This document shows positions 27,421-35,041 of a stretch of 64,000 nt of DNA, one piece after another. The stretch's first letter is position 1; every line of letters starts with the position of its first letter. Position numbers and translations under genes: made by a program. Location: the NCBI RefSeq assembly GCF_002277895.1, contig NZ_CP023000.1, positions 124,001 to 188,000 of the forward strand, written 5' to 3'. A model generated the notes under the pieces. The model had not been told where the DNA came from, searched no databases, and worked only from the letters and a program-made list of their open reading frames with translations. The DNA comes from Rhizobium sp. 11515TR. Its GTDB lineage: Bacteria > Pseudomonadota > Alphaproteobacteria > Rhizobiales > Rhizobiaceae.

Positions 27421-28146
27421 TTATCTCTTTGCGGTAAAGACGTAACCCACACCGCGTATCGATTTGATCAACTGTGGATGCGTGGGATCGGCCTCGATCT
27501 TCTTGCGCAGTCGCGCGATCTGGGCATCGATCGTCCGATCGTACACCTCCAGATTCCGGCCGCGCGTCGATTCCATGAGGAATTCGCGGTTAAGCACCCG
27601 CCCGGCATGGCGCGCGAACACGACCAGCATGTCGAATTCGCCAGTGGTCAATTCGATTTCGATTTTGGCCGGTGAGAGAAGCTGCCGTTTGCCGATATCG
27701 AGCTGCCAGCCCTCGAAACGAAGCACGTCACCGGGTTCGCTTTCCCGAGTTTTTGCCGCCGGTTGTCGGCGGCGAAGAATGGACTTGAGGCGAGCATGCA
27801 CTTCTCTGAGATGAAAGGGCTTGGCGATGTAATCGTCGGCGCCAACCTCAATTCCGACGATCCTGTCGACAACATCGTCGCGACCGGTCAGCATGATGAT
27901 CGGAATGTCCGACTGGCTGCGGATTTCGCGGGCAAGGTCCAATCCGTCCTCGCCGCCGGGCAGGACCCAGTCCAATAGAATGATATCAAAATTGTCTTGC
28001 TGCAGAGACGCTCGCATCTCAGGGCCGTTCGATGCAGTGCTTACGACATACCCTTCGTCCTCGAAGTAGCGTGTCAGCATCTGACGGATTCTGGGGTCGT
28101 CGTCCACGACCAGAAGATGTTCACGCCGCTGCTGATCGAGTGCCAT
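27421..28146 (-). CDS. fxkR: OmpR/PhoB-family response regulator, FxkR-like
   Basis: 241 residues. Receiver with 'LLVVDDDPRIRQML', acceptor Asp in 'IILLDWVLPGGEDG' and Lys in 'YIAKPFHLRE', then a winged-helix DNA-binding domain ending 'RLRKKIEADPTHPQLIKSIR-GVGYVF'. It is divergent from fixK with hybrid fixL behind. That arrangement matches the hFixL-FxkR-FixK cascade described in Rhizobium etli, in which an OmpR-type regulator replaces FixJ. The name rests on family plus context. A GTGACA-ATCC-GTTACA repeat in the shared promoter fits the FxkR 'K-box'. Confidence 0.8.
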   Translation of the reverse strand: MALDQQRREHLLVVDDDPRIRQMLTRYFEDEGYVVSTASNGPEMRASLQQDNFDIILLDWVLPGGEDGLDLAREIRSQSDIPIIMLTGRDDVVDRIVGIEVGADDYIAKPFHLREVHARLKSILRRRQPAAKTRESEPGDVLRFEGWQLDIGKRQLLSPAKIEIELTTGEFDMLVVFARHAGRVLNREFLMESTRGRNLEVYDRTIDAQIARLRKKIEADPTHPQLIKSIRGVGYVFTAKR

Positions 28147-28179
28147 TGCAAGGGTTCCAGTAAAGACGGGCTGCGACCT

Positions 28180-28195
28180 GTGACAATCCGTTACA
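28180..28195. promoter_or_regulatory. Putative FxkR K-box (direct repeat)
   Basis: GTGACA-ATCC-GTTACA: two hexamers with 10-base spacing, as expected for an OmpR-type dimer, 94 bases before fixK. Recalled K-box consensus is GTTACA-N4-GTTACA, so there is one mismatch. Confidence 0.65.
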
Positions 28196-28288
28196 AAATT
28201 GCACGATCTCTAACACGCGTAACATTCGGCTGTCACTCGGAAGGCAACAATCTACACGGCATCGGAACAACATTTGAGAGGGATTGTC

Positions 28289-29047
28289 ATGTTGTCGGCA
28301 AATAGCGCTGAGCGAGCTCAGAGTTACAATGAGGTTGTCGTTGCCTTCGATACCGAACCGACCTGTCTTCAATCACTGTTCTCGAAGCAACCACTGGAGC
28401 AATTGGATGCCGGCGGAACGTTGTTCTTCGAGGGCGACCAGGCAAAACATCTCTTTGAGCTGGTGGAGGGGGTTCTGCGCATTTTCAAGATCATGGCGGA
28501 CGGCAGGCGCGTCATCACAGGCTTCCTCTACCCGGGCGATCTTGTCGGCGTTTCCCTCAGAAATCACTATCTCTATAGCGCCGAAGCCGTAACCCCTGTC
28601 AGATTGCGCCGTTTCTCCCGGAGAGCCTTCGAGGATACGGTCGGCAATTCGCCGGAACTGAGGCCGCAACTTCTTGCCCGTCTCTGCGACGAAATGGCGG
28701 CAGCCCAGGATCAAATGGTGTTGCTGTCCTGCAAAAATGCCGAAGAGCGGCTTTGCAGCTTCTTGCTGCAGCAGCTGCAGCGGAAACGAGAACAGGATCG
28801 CTCATGCAGTGTCGTTGATCTTCCGATGACCCGTCTCGATATCGCCGACTATCTGGGTCTCACGATCGAAACAGTTTCCCGAACCATGACGAGGCTGACA
28901 AACAAGGGTATCGTCGGCCCTGCGGGTCGCCATTCCATCCGCATTTTAAAGGCCAGGATGCTTGCACATCTGGCGGGAGAGGGTGATGAATGCGACGATC
29001 GCTATTCGCCCGTCATTTCCTTGGATAATGTCCGGCGGCGCCACTAA
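28289..29047 (+). CDS. fixK: Crp/Fnr-family transcription factor, FixK type
   Basis: 252 residues from ATG 28289 (AGAGGGA seven bases upstream; TTG 28274 also in frame). Cyclic-nucleotide-binding-like beta roll ('LDAGGTLFFEGDQAKHLFEL', 'FLYPGDLVGV'), dimer helix ('NAEERLCSFLLQQL') and helix-turn-helix 'MTRLDIADYLGLTIETVSRT'. The recognition helix E-T-V-S-R has the E..SR contacts of FNR/FixK proteins that read TTGAT half sites. It lacks the N-terminal cysteine cluster of FNR/FnrN, so it should not sense oxygen through an iron-sulfur centre. Likely activator of the TTGAY-N4-RTCAA boxes around it. Confidence 0.88.
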   Translation: MLSANSAERAQSYNEVVVAFDTEPTCLQSLFSKQPLEQLDAGGTLFFEGDQAKHLFELVEGVLRIFKIMADGRRVITGFLYPGDLVGVSLRNHYLYSAEAVTPVRLRRFSRRAFEDTVGNSPELRPQLLARLCDEMAAAQDQMVLLSCKNAEERLCSFLLQQLQRKREQDRSCSVVDLPMTRLDIADYLGLTIETVSRTMTRLTNKGIVGPAGRHSIRILKARMLAHLAGEGDECDDRYSPVISLDNVRRRH

Positions 29048-29068
29048 CCGAATGCAAATGGAAGTTCG

Positions 29069-30988
29069 ATGATCGATCAGTCCTCAGGACAGCAAGCCGC
29101 GGAAACCAGGTTGGACGAAATCGCCCAGATCCTCGATAGCGCGAATATTGTCGTGCACACGTTCGACGGAATTATCCGCAGGTGGACGTCGGGATGCGAG
29201 CGGCTCTACGGCTGGACCCAACAGGAGGCCATTGGCCGGGTGGTTCATGAGTTGCTGTCGACTATTTTCCCGGAGCCTCTCGAGGAAATCCGCGGCAAGG
29301 TCGCCCGGCAGGTTGCTTGGCAGGGGGAGCTTGTGCATCTACACAAGGATGGCAGGCCCATCGTCGTGACGAGCCGTTGGGTTGCGGCATCCTCTGCCGA
29401 TCCAGACCAACACGTCATCGTTCAAACGAATAATGACATCAGTCACTTAAAGCAGATACAGGCGGATCTGGCGGAGCGTGAGGCTCATCTGCGGTCAATT
29501 CTGGCGACCGTCCCCGAATCGATGATTGTGATCGACGAATTAGGAGTGATCGCGTCCTTCAGCACCGCTGCGGAAAAGCTGTTTGGATATTCGGCGGAGG
29601 ATGTGCAGGGAAAAAACGTTTCGATGCTGATGCCTTCGCCAGACCGCGAGGCCCATGATGGATATCTCTCGCATTATCTGACGACCGGCGAGCGCCGCAT
29701 CATCGGGTACGGCCGCGTGGTCAGTGGCCGACGCAAAGACGGCACGGTCTTTCCGATGGAATTGTCAGTTGGCGAGGCGATCGCCAACGGCAAACGAATA
29801 TTCACCGGCTTCGTCCGTGACCTGACGAGCCGCCACAAGATCGAAGAGGAACTTCGACAATCACAGAAGATGGAAGCCATAGGCCAATTGACTGGCGGCC
29901 TGGCCCATGACTTCAACAACCTGCTCACCGTCATCAGCGGCAACCTGGAAATGATCGAGGCGCGGCTGCAGGATCCGAAGTTGCTGTCGTTGGTTTCCGA
30001 GGCACAGGCAGCGGCCGAGGACGGAGCCAAGCTAACCGCTCAACTCCTTGCCTTTGGTCGTCGCCAGCCTCTCAATCCCAAGCTTATGGACGTCGGTAGG
30101 TTCGTATCCGGCTTTTCCGATCTCCTGCGCCGCACATTGGGCGAGGCCATCGAATTGCGAACCGTCATTACCGGTTCGGCGAACGAAGCGCTCGTCGATG
30201 GCTCCCAATTGCAAAATGCTCTCCTTAACCTCGCCATCAACGCACGGGATGCGATGCCTCGCGGGGGGCTTTTGTCGATCGAGATTTCTCGCCAGCGGCT
30301 CGATGCTGACTACGCACGCATGTATCCGGAGGTCCGGACCGGTGAATACGTGTTGATTGCGGTGACCGATACCGGTGTTGGCATGTCGAGCGAGACGAAG
30401 GAGCGTGCCTTTGAGCCGTTCTTTACGACAAAGGGCATGGGGGCCGGTACTGGGCTTGGCCTTAGCATGGTCTATGGCTTTGCCAAGCAGTCAGGTGGTC
30501 TTGTCCAGTTGTATAGCGAGATCGGCCAAGGGACGAGCGTTCGCATCTTCCTGCCTGCCCAAAAGGCACGAACGGAAATGGAGCCAATTCATGCAGACGA
30601 CAAGAAGCCTGACATGATTCCAAAAGGCTTCGAGCGTATCCTCGTCGTCGAGGACGATGCTCGTGTTCGCCGCGTCACCGTCTCCCGGCTTCTCGATGCC
30701 GGATACAGTGTCCTCGAGGCAAGCAATGGAACCGAGGCCCTGGCCCTTTTCCAGGAGAATCACGACATCGCATTGCTGTTTACTGATGTCGTGATGCCGG
30801 GCGGCATGGCTGGGGATGAACTGGCACATAAAATCCGGGCCATGCGCCCTGAAATCAAGGTGCTATTCACATCCGGCTATGCCGAACCCACGATCGCCGG
30901 TCGCGAATTGGCGGAGGCTGGCAGTTGGTTGAAAAAACCCTACACCGCCCGCCAGCTCGCCGTCCGCCTGCGTGAGCTCCTTGATTGA
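29069..30988 (+). CDS. fixL: Hybrid oxygen-sensor histidine kinase, FixL type (PAS-hemePAS-HK-receiver)
   Basis: 639 residues, 21 bases behind fixK. A first PAS (residues 10-125) is followed by a FixL-like heme PAS: proximal His196 in 'DREAHDGYLSHY' and Arg216 in 'IIGYGRVV', spaced by 20 as for His200/Arg220 of Bradyrhizobium FixL. The kinase has the phospho-histidine His280 in 'GGLAHDFNNLLTVI' and HATPase boxes 'DTGVGM' and 'GTGLGLSMVYGF'. A C-terminal receiver has Asp573 in 'LFTDVVMPGG'. No membrane helix. This is the hybrid FixL layout known from R. etli and R. leguminosarum. Predicted to autophosphorylate when oxygen leaves the heme and pass the signal to FxkR. Confidence 0.93.
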   Translation: MIDQSSGQQAAETRLDEIAQILDSANIVVHTFDGIIRRWTSGCERLYGWTQQEAIGRVVHELLSTIFPEPLEEIRGKVARQVAWQGELVHLHKDGRPIVVTSRWVAASSADPDQHVIVQTNNDISHLKQIQADLAEREAHLRSILATVPESMIVIDELGVIASFSTAAEKLFGYSAEDVQGKNVSMLMPSPDREAHDGYLSHYLTTGERRIIGYGRVVSGRRKDGTVFPMELSVGEAIANGKRIFTGFVRDLTSRHKIEEELRQSQKMEAIGQLTGGLAHDFNNLLTVISGNLEMIEARLQDPKLLSLVSEAQAAAEDGAKLTAQLLAFGRRQPLNPKLMDVGRFVSGFSDLLRRTLGEAIELRTVITGSANEALVDGSQLQNALLNLAINARDAMPRGGLLSIEISRQRLDADYARMYPEVRTGEYVLIAVTDTGVGMSSETKERAFEPFFTTKGMGAGTGLGLSMVYGFAKQSGGLVQLYSEIGQGTSVRIFLPAQKARTEMEPIHADDKKPDMIPKGFERILVVEDDARVRRVTVSRLLDAGYSVLEASNGTEALALFQENHDIALLFTDVVMPGGMAGDELAHKIRAMRPEIKVLFTSGYAEPTIAGRELAEAGSWLKKPYTARQLAVRLRELLD

Positions 30989-31086
30989 TGGTCTGCCTCA
31001 AACGGCAGCGCTGTGGCGCGCCTTGTCTGTAGTGGCCCCCTAAATCCCCGGACACGATCTCCCACTTGTTAAGTGTTAGGAGTAAT

Positions 31087-31488
31087 GTGCCCATTATGAC
31101 CAATCACATACCTAAGATAGAAGTGCTGTCCGGCCCTGAGCGCCGCCGCCGCTGGTCGACAGCGGAGAAGCTCGCGATAGTCCAGGAGACCTACGAGCCT
31201 GACGTCACGGTCAGCATCGTTGCGCGACGGCATGGGATTCAGCCGAACCAGTTGTTCGCCTGGCGCAAACTTGCGGCGCAGGGTGCACTGACGGCCACTG
31301 CATCGCAGGAAGAGGTCGTCCCAGCATCCGAATACAGAGCGCTTCAGAACCAGGTGAAAGAGCTGCAGCGCCTCCTCGGCAAGAAGACGATGGAAGGCGA
31401 AATCCTCAAAGAAGCGCTTGAGATAGCATCAGGGTCAAAAAAACACCTGTTGCGCTCGCTCTCGTTGCCGAAGGATGGTTCGCGATGA
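31087..31488 (+). CDS. IS3-family transposase OrfA
   Basis: 133 residues, starting at GTG 31087 (AGGAG four bases upstream) or ATG 31096. N-terminal helix-turn-helix ('RRRWSTAEKLAIVQETYEPD', 'VARRHGIQPNQLFAWRKL') and a leucine-zipper-like C-terminus ('YRALQNQVKELQRLLGKK'). Binds the element's ends; its end overlaps OrfB by 4 bases. Confidence 0.92.
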   Translation: MPIMTNHIPKIEVLSGPERRRRWSTAEKLAIVQETYEPDVTVSIVARRHGIQPNQLFAWRKLAAQGALTATASQEEVVPASEYRALQNQVKELQRLLGKKTMEGEILKEALEIASGSKKHLLRSLSLPKDGSR

Positions 31489-32315
31489 CGGCGGTGTGCG
31501 AGACCCTTGGTGTCGCCCGATCCAACATTGCGGAACGTGTGAAGCAACGTCCTTCCAGAGCCAGAGGGCGGCCGCCGCTCGCCGATCAGGCACTGCTGGA
31601 TGAGATCAAGACGATCATCGACGACATGCCGACCTACGGATATCGCCGGGTTCACGCGATCCTGCGCCGTAAAGCCAGCAGCGAAAGCCGTCCATGGCCG
31701 AATGCCAAGCGCGTCTATCGGGTGATGAAGGTTCACGGCATGCTCCTTCAGCGCCACACCGGTGCAATCGACACCCGTCGCCACGATGGCCGTGTTGCTG
31801 TCGAGCAGTCGAATTTACGCTGGTGTTCAGACGGCTTCGAAATCGGCTGCGACAATAAAGAGAAGGTGCGCGTTGCCTTCGCTCTCGATTGCTGTGATCG
31901 CGAGGCCATTGCCCATGTAGCGACAACCGAGGGCATCAAGAGCGAGGACGTCCAGGACCTTGTCATCACGGCTGTTGAGAACCGCTTCGGTCTCGTCAAC
32001 ACCCTTCCAAAGCCAATCGAATGGTTGACCGACAACGGCTCCTGCTTCATCGCAAAGGATACCAGGTCGCTGCTCGTCGATATCGGCATGGAGCCATGTT
32101 CAACGCCTGTTCGCAGCCCCCAGTCCAACGGGATGGCCGAAGCCTTCGTCAAAACCTTCAAGCGCGATTACGTCTCGGTCAACCCCTTGCCGGACGCCAT
32201 AACCGTCATCGCGAAACTGCCCTCATGGTTCGAACACTACAACACCCTTCACCCGCATAAGGCATTGGGGTATTGCTCGCCTCGTGAGTTCTTAAACCGT
32301 CAAACAGAAACCTGA
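31485..32315 (+). CDS. IS3-family transposase OrfB (DDE integrase)
   Basis: 276 residues. The rve/DDE catalytic core is intact: first Asp in 'NLRWCSDGFEIGC', second in 'PIEWLTDNGSCF', and Glu in 'SPQSNGMAEAFVKTFKRDY'. Starts at ATG 31485 inside the OrfA stop. Could be made as a separate protein or fused to OrfA by frameshifting, as in this family. Confidence 0.93.
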   Translation: MTAVCETLGVARSNIAERVKQRPSRARGRPPLADQALLDEIKTIIDDMPTYGYRRVHAILRRKASSESRPWPNAKRVYRVMKVHGMLLQRHTGAIDTRRHDGRVAVEQSNLRWCSDGFEIGCDNKEKVRVAFALDCCDREAIAHVATTEGIKSEDVQDLVITAVENRFGLVNTLPKPIEWLTDNGSCFIAKDTRSLLVDIGMEPCSTPVRSPQSNGMAEAFVKTFKRDYVSVNPLPDAITVIAKLPSWFEHYNTLHPHKALGYCSPREFLNRQTET

Positions 32316-32328
32316 TCCGGTCCGGTTT

Positions 32329-33666
32329 TTAAGGGGCAACTCCATTGTCACCTGTCAGGTAGCGATCGAAGCGGGAAGCGATCGTGCGAACGAAAGGTTG
32401 TCCTTCTGGTTTCACCAAGAACGTATCTCCGTCGAAGGAAACCATGGCGCCTTCCAAAGCGGCAATTCCCGCCGCCTCGACGAGCAGGGAGTCGACCTCG
32501 GCTCCGAAAGCTCGCTTCAGATCGGAGATGGAGAAGGAGAAATTGCACATGAGGCTCTCGATCAACCTACCGATGATACGATCGGAAGGCGACAGTGCGA
32601 AGCCGCGCATAGTAGGAAGCTCGCCGGCTCTGACCTTGCGGATATAGTCCACAGCAGAAACGGAGTTCTGGACATAGCCTTGTGGCAGCCTGCCGATCGA
32701 AGATGCTCCGAATCCGATCAGCGTCTCAGCATCGTCCGTCGTGTATCCTTGGAAATTGCGTCTCATCCTTCCATCGCTGGCAGCAGTGGCAAGATTGTCG
32801 TCCTGGTCGGCGAAATGATCGAGACCGAGTGCGATATAGCCGGCTTCCGCCAATTGAGCGGCCCCAGCGCTTGCCATGTCGAACCGCTCGGCCGGACCGG
32901 GAAGGGTGTCTTGGTCGATAAGGCTTTGGTGCTTTTTCACCCAGGGAACATGCGCGTAGCCGAAGAGCGCAATACGATTTGGCCGCATCGACACCGCAAG
33001 ATCGATAGTCCGTCGTAGCGTCTCCATTGTTTGCAGCGGCAGACCGTAGAGAATATCGAGATTGATTGAGTCGATGCCGGCGTTGCGCAAGGCTCCCACG
33101 ACGGCTTGTGTCTGCTCGAAGCTTTGTGGCCGATTGATTGCCTTTTGAACGTCGGGATCGAAATCCTGGACGCCGAGGCTTGCACGCGTGATGCCAAAGC
33201 GGTGCCAGGCTTCGAGTTTATCATGGTCCGCATTGCGCGGGTCCATCTCGACGCTGATCTCACAATCCGGATTCAGATCAAAAGTGTCATCGAGTTTCGC
33301 ACGAAGACTGTCGATGTCGTCAGGCTCGATCACGGTCGGCGAGCCGCCACCGACGTGGACGGCGCTCACACGCCGCCGACCCGGAAGGATCCGCACTGCA
33401 AGTGCGATCTCCTCCCCAAGCGCGTCCAGATAATCGGCAACGGGATCATAGCGTCGTACCTGCTTGGTATGACAGCCGCAAAACCAGCAGAGCTGATCGC
33501 AGAAGGGCACATGCAAGTAAAGCGAAACGGGTTTATGTGGATCCGTCTCGCTTAGCCATTCGGCATAGCGGGCGCCGTCGATCCCCTCGTGAAAATGCGG
33601 CGCCGTGGGATAGCTGGTGTAACGCGGCACGGGTTGAGCGTAACGGGCAAGTGAACTGGTGAACAC
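32329..33666 (-). CDS. hemN: Oxygen-independent coproporphyrinogen III dehydrogenase, C-terminus altered by IS
   Basis: 445 residues. A radical-SAM enzyme turning coproporphyrinogen III into protoporphyrinogen IX without oxygen; the 4Fe-4S cysteines are in 'HVPFCDQLCWFCGCH', and 'VHVGGGSPTVIEPDDI' and 'ISVEMDPRN' are family motifs. Close behind the cyd genes on the same strand, so heme supply and the heme-rich bd oxidase go together. The IS3 insertion replaced the last residues: the present end is GDNGVAP, whereas joining the flanks across one TTGTC restores GDKARHSAAV with a stop at 30998-31000. The catalytic part is untouched, so activity is probably kept. Confidence 0.93.
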   Translation of the reverse strand: MFTSSLARYAQPVPRYTSYPTAPHFHEGIDGARYAEWLSETDPHKPVSLYLHVPFCDQLCWFCGCHTKQVRRYDPVADYLDALGEEIALAVRILPGRRRVSAVHVGGGSPTVIEPDDIDSLRAKLDDTFDLNPDCEISVEMDPRNADHDKLEAWHRFGITRASLGVQDFDPDVQKAINRPQSFEQTQAVVGALRNAGIDSINLDILYGLPLQTMETLRRTIDLAVSMRPNRIALFGYAHVPWVKKHQSLIDQDTLPGPAERFDMASAGAAQLAEAGYIALGLDHFADQDDNLATAASDGRMRRNFQGYTTDDAETLIGFGASSIGRLPQGYVQNSVSAVDYIRKVRAGELPTMRGFALSPSDRIIGRLIESLMCNFSFSISDLKRAFGAEVDSLLVEAAGIAALEGAMVSFDGDTFLVKPEGQPFVRTIASRFDRYLTGDNGVAP

Positions 33667-33745
33667 GGGAGGCGTCCTTCAATAGACCAGGCAGAGGGAT
33701 CGATTGGTGGGCATGGGCCGGGCGACGTGCCCGGCCGCCGGGGCA

Positions 33746-33859
33746 CTATCCACGCTTGTTCTTCTCGCTATTGTCGTCAACGAGTTCGTACCACATCGCG
33801 TTGAGAACGGCGAAGGCGGCTGCAAGCGGGAAGCCGAGAAGCCAGGCGAAATACCACAT
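33746..33859 (-). CDS. cydX: Cytochrome bd small subunit CydX/CbdX
   Basis: 37 residues from ATG 33859 with AAGGAG upstream. It reads MWYFAWLLGFPLAAAFAVLN followed by AMWYELVDD and a charged tail. The WY-W-LG pattern and single membrane helix are typical of CydX, the small subunit that stabilises the heme site of CydAB. It lies 22 bases behind cydB. A GC-rich hairpin (GTGCCC...GGGCAC at 33727-33746) follows the stop, without a T run. Confidence 0.9.
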   Translation of the reverse strand: MWYFAWLLGFPLAAAFAVLNAMWYELVDDNSEKNKRG

Positions 33860-33881
33860 GTTCTTTCTCCTTGTATGGGGG

Positions 33882-35036
33882 TTAGTAGGCGTGGCCGTTC
33901 TTGTCGTTGACCATCTCCTCGTCGACCTTGCCCCACAGCAAGCGATAGACCCAGGCGGTGTAGGCAAGCACGATCGGCAGGAAGATCAGCACTGCGATCA
34001 GCATGACGAACAGCGTCATATGGCTTGAGGACGCGTCCCAGACCGTGAGGCTGGAGCGGAGGTCGAGCGAAGAAGGCAGGATGAAGGGGAACATCGAGAC
34101 GCCGACCGTCGAGATGATGCCAAAGATGGCGAGCTTGCTGAAGAGCAGCGGCGCGACTTGACGGCGAGCAATCATCGACAGCAGCGTGGCGATGGCACCA
34201 ATGAAGCCCAAGATCGGCGCGGCCATCATCCACGGATGGCTGCCGTAATTTGCAAACCAGGCACCAGCGCTGTGATCGACCGTCTTTAGAAGCGGATTGG
34301 ACGGACCGATCGGGTCGATCTGGCTGGTAATGCGATAGCCGTCGACGCCGTACCAGAGAGCAAGGCCGCCAAGGGCAAAAAGCACGATTGTCGCAAGTGC
34401 CGCCAGACTGCCATAGCTGCGTGCGCGTTCCGCGACAGCGCCGCCGGTTTTGAGCTGCAGCCATGCCGCACCGTGCATGGCGAGCATGGCGACAGAGAGG
34501 AGGCCGCAGAGTAAGGCATAGGGATTGAGCAGGCCGAAGAACGAGCCTTCATAATAGATCCGCATATCATTATCGAAGCGGAAGGGTACGCCTTGCAGCA
34601 CGTTGCCGACCGCAACGCCGAAGATCAGCGAGGGAACGAAGCCGCCGATAAACAGCGCCCAATCCCAGCCTGCCTTCCAGCGGGCGCTCTCGCGTTTGGA
34701 CCGGTATTTGAACGCAACCGGCCGCAGGATCAGCGCGAAGAGAATTGCGAACATCGCAAGATAGAAACCGGAGAAGGAGACCGCGTAAAGCGGCGGCCAG
34801 GCGGCGAAGATCGCGCCGCCGCCAAGGAGTAGCCAGACCTGGTTGCCCTCCCATGTAGGGCCGACGGAATTGATGGCAACACGTCGCTCCGTATCCGTCT
34901 TGGCGACGAATGGCAGCAGCGTGCCGACGCCGAGGTCGAAACCGTCGGTGACGGCAAAGCCAATCAGAAGCACGCCGAGAAGCAGCCACCAGATGACGCG
35001 CAGGGTTTCGTAATCGATCAATTCATGCAGGATCAT
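33882..35036 (-). CDS. cydB: Cytochrome bd ubiquinol oxidase subunit II
   Basis: 384 residues, similar to other CydB. Begins 'ETLRVIWWLLLGVLLIGFAV' then 'TDGFDLGVGTLLPFVAKTD', the family signature with 'NSVGPTWEGNQVWLLLGGGA'. About eight to nine membrane helices. With CydA it forms the high-affinity quinol oxidase of the inner membrane. Starts 5 bases behind cydA. Confidence 0.96.
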   Translation of the reverse strand: MILHELIDYETLRVIWWLLLGVLLIGFAVTDGFDLGVGTLLPFVAKTDTERRVAINSVGPTWEGNQVWLLLGGGAIFAAWPPLYAVSFSGFYLAMFAILFALILRPVAFKYRSKRESARWKAGWDWALFIGGFVPSLIFGVAVGNVLQGVPFRFDNDMRIYYEGSFFGLLNPYALLCGLLSVAMLAMHGAAWLQLKTGGAVAERARSYGSLAALATIVLFALGGLALWYGVDGYRITSQIDPIGPSNPLLKTVDHSAGAWFANYGSHPWMMAAPILGFIGAIATLLSMIARRQVAPLLFSKLAIFGIISTVGVSMFPFILPSSLDLRSSLTVWDASSSHMTLFVMLIAVLIFLPIVLAYTAWVYRLLWGKVDEEMVNDKNGHAY

Positions 35037-35041
35037 GGTGG

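Larger units (their letters stand above)
31028..32344 (+). mobile_element. IS3-family insertion sequence, complete, with 5-bp target duplication
   Basis: 1317 bases bounded by imperfect inverted repeats (left TGTAGTGGCCCCCTAAA, right end reversed TGGAGTTGCCCCTTAAA). Flanked by the direct repeat TTGTC at 31023-31027 and 32345-32349. Two overlapping transposase frames, as in the IS2 subgroup. It is inserted in the last codons of hemN. Both frames are open and the duplication is intact, so it is a recent, possibly active insertion. Confidence 0.93.
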
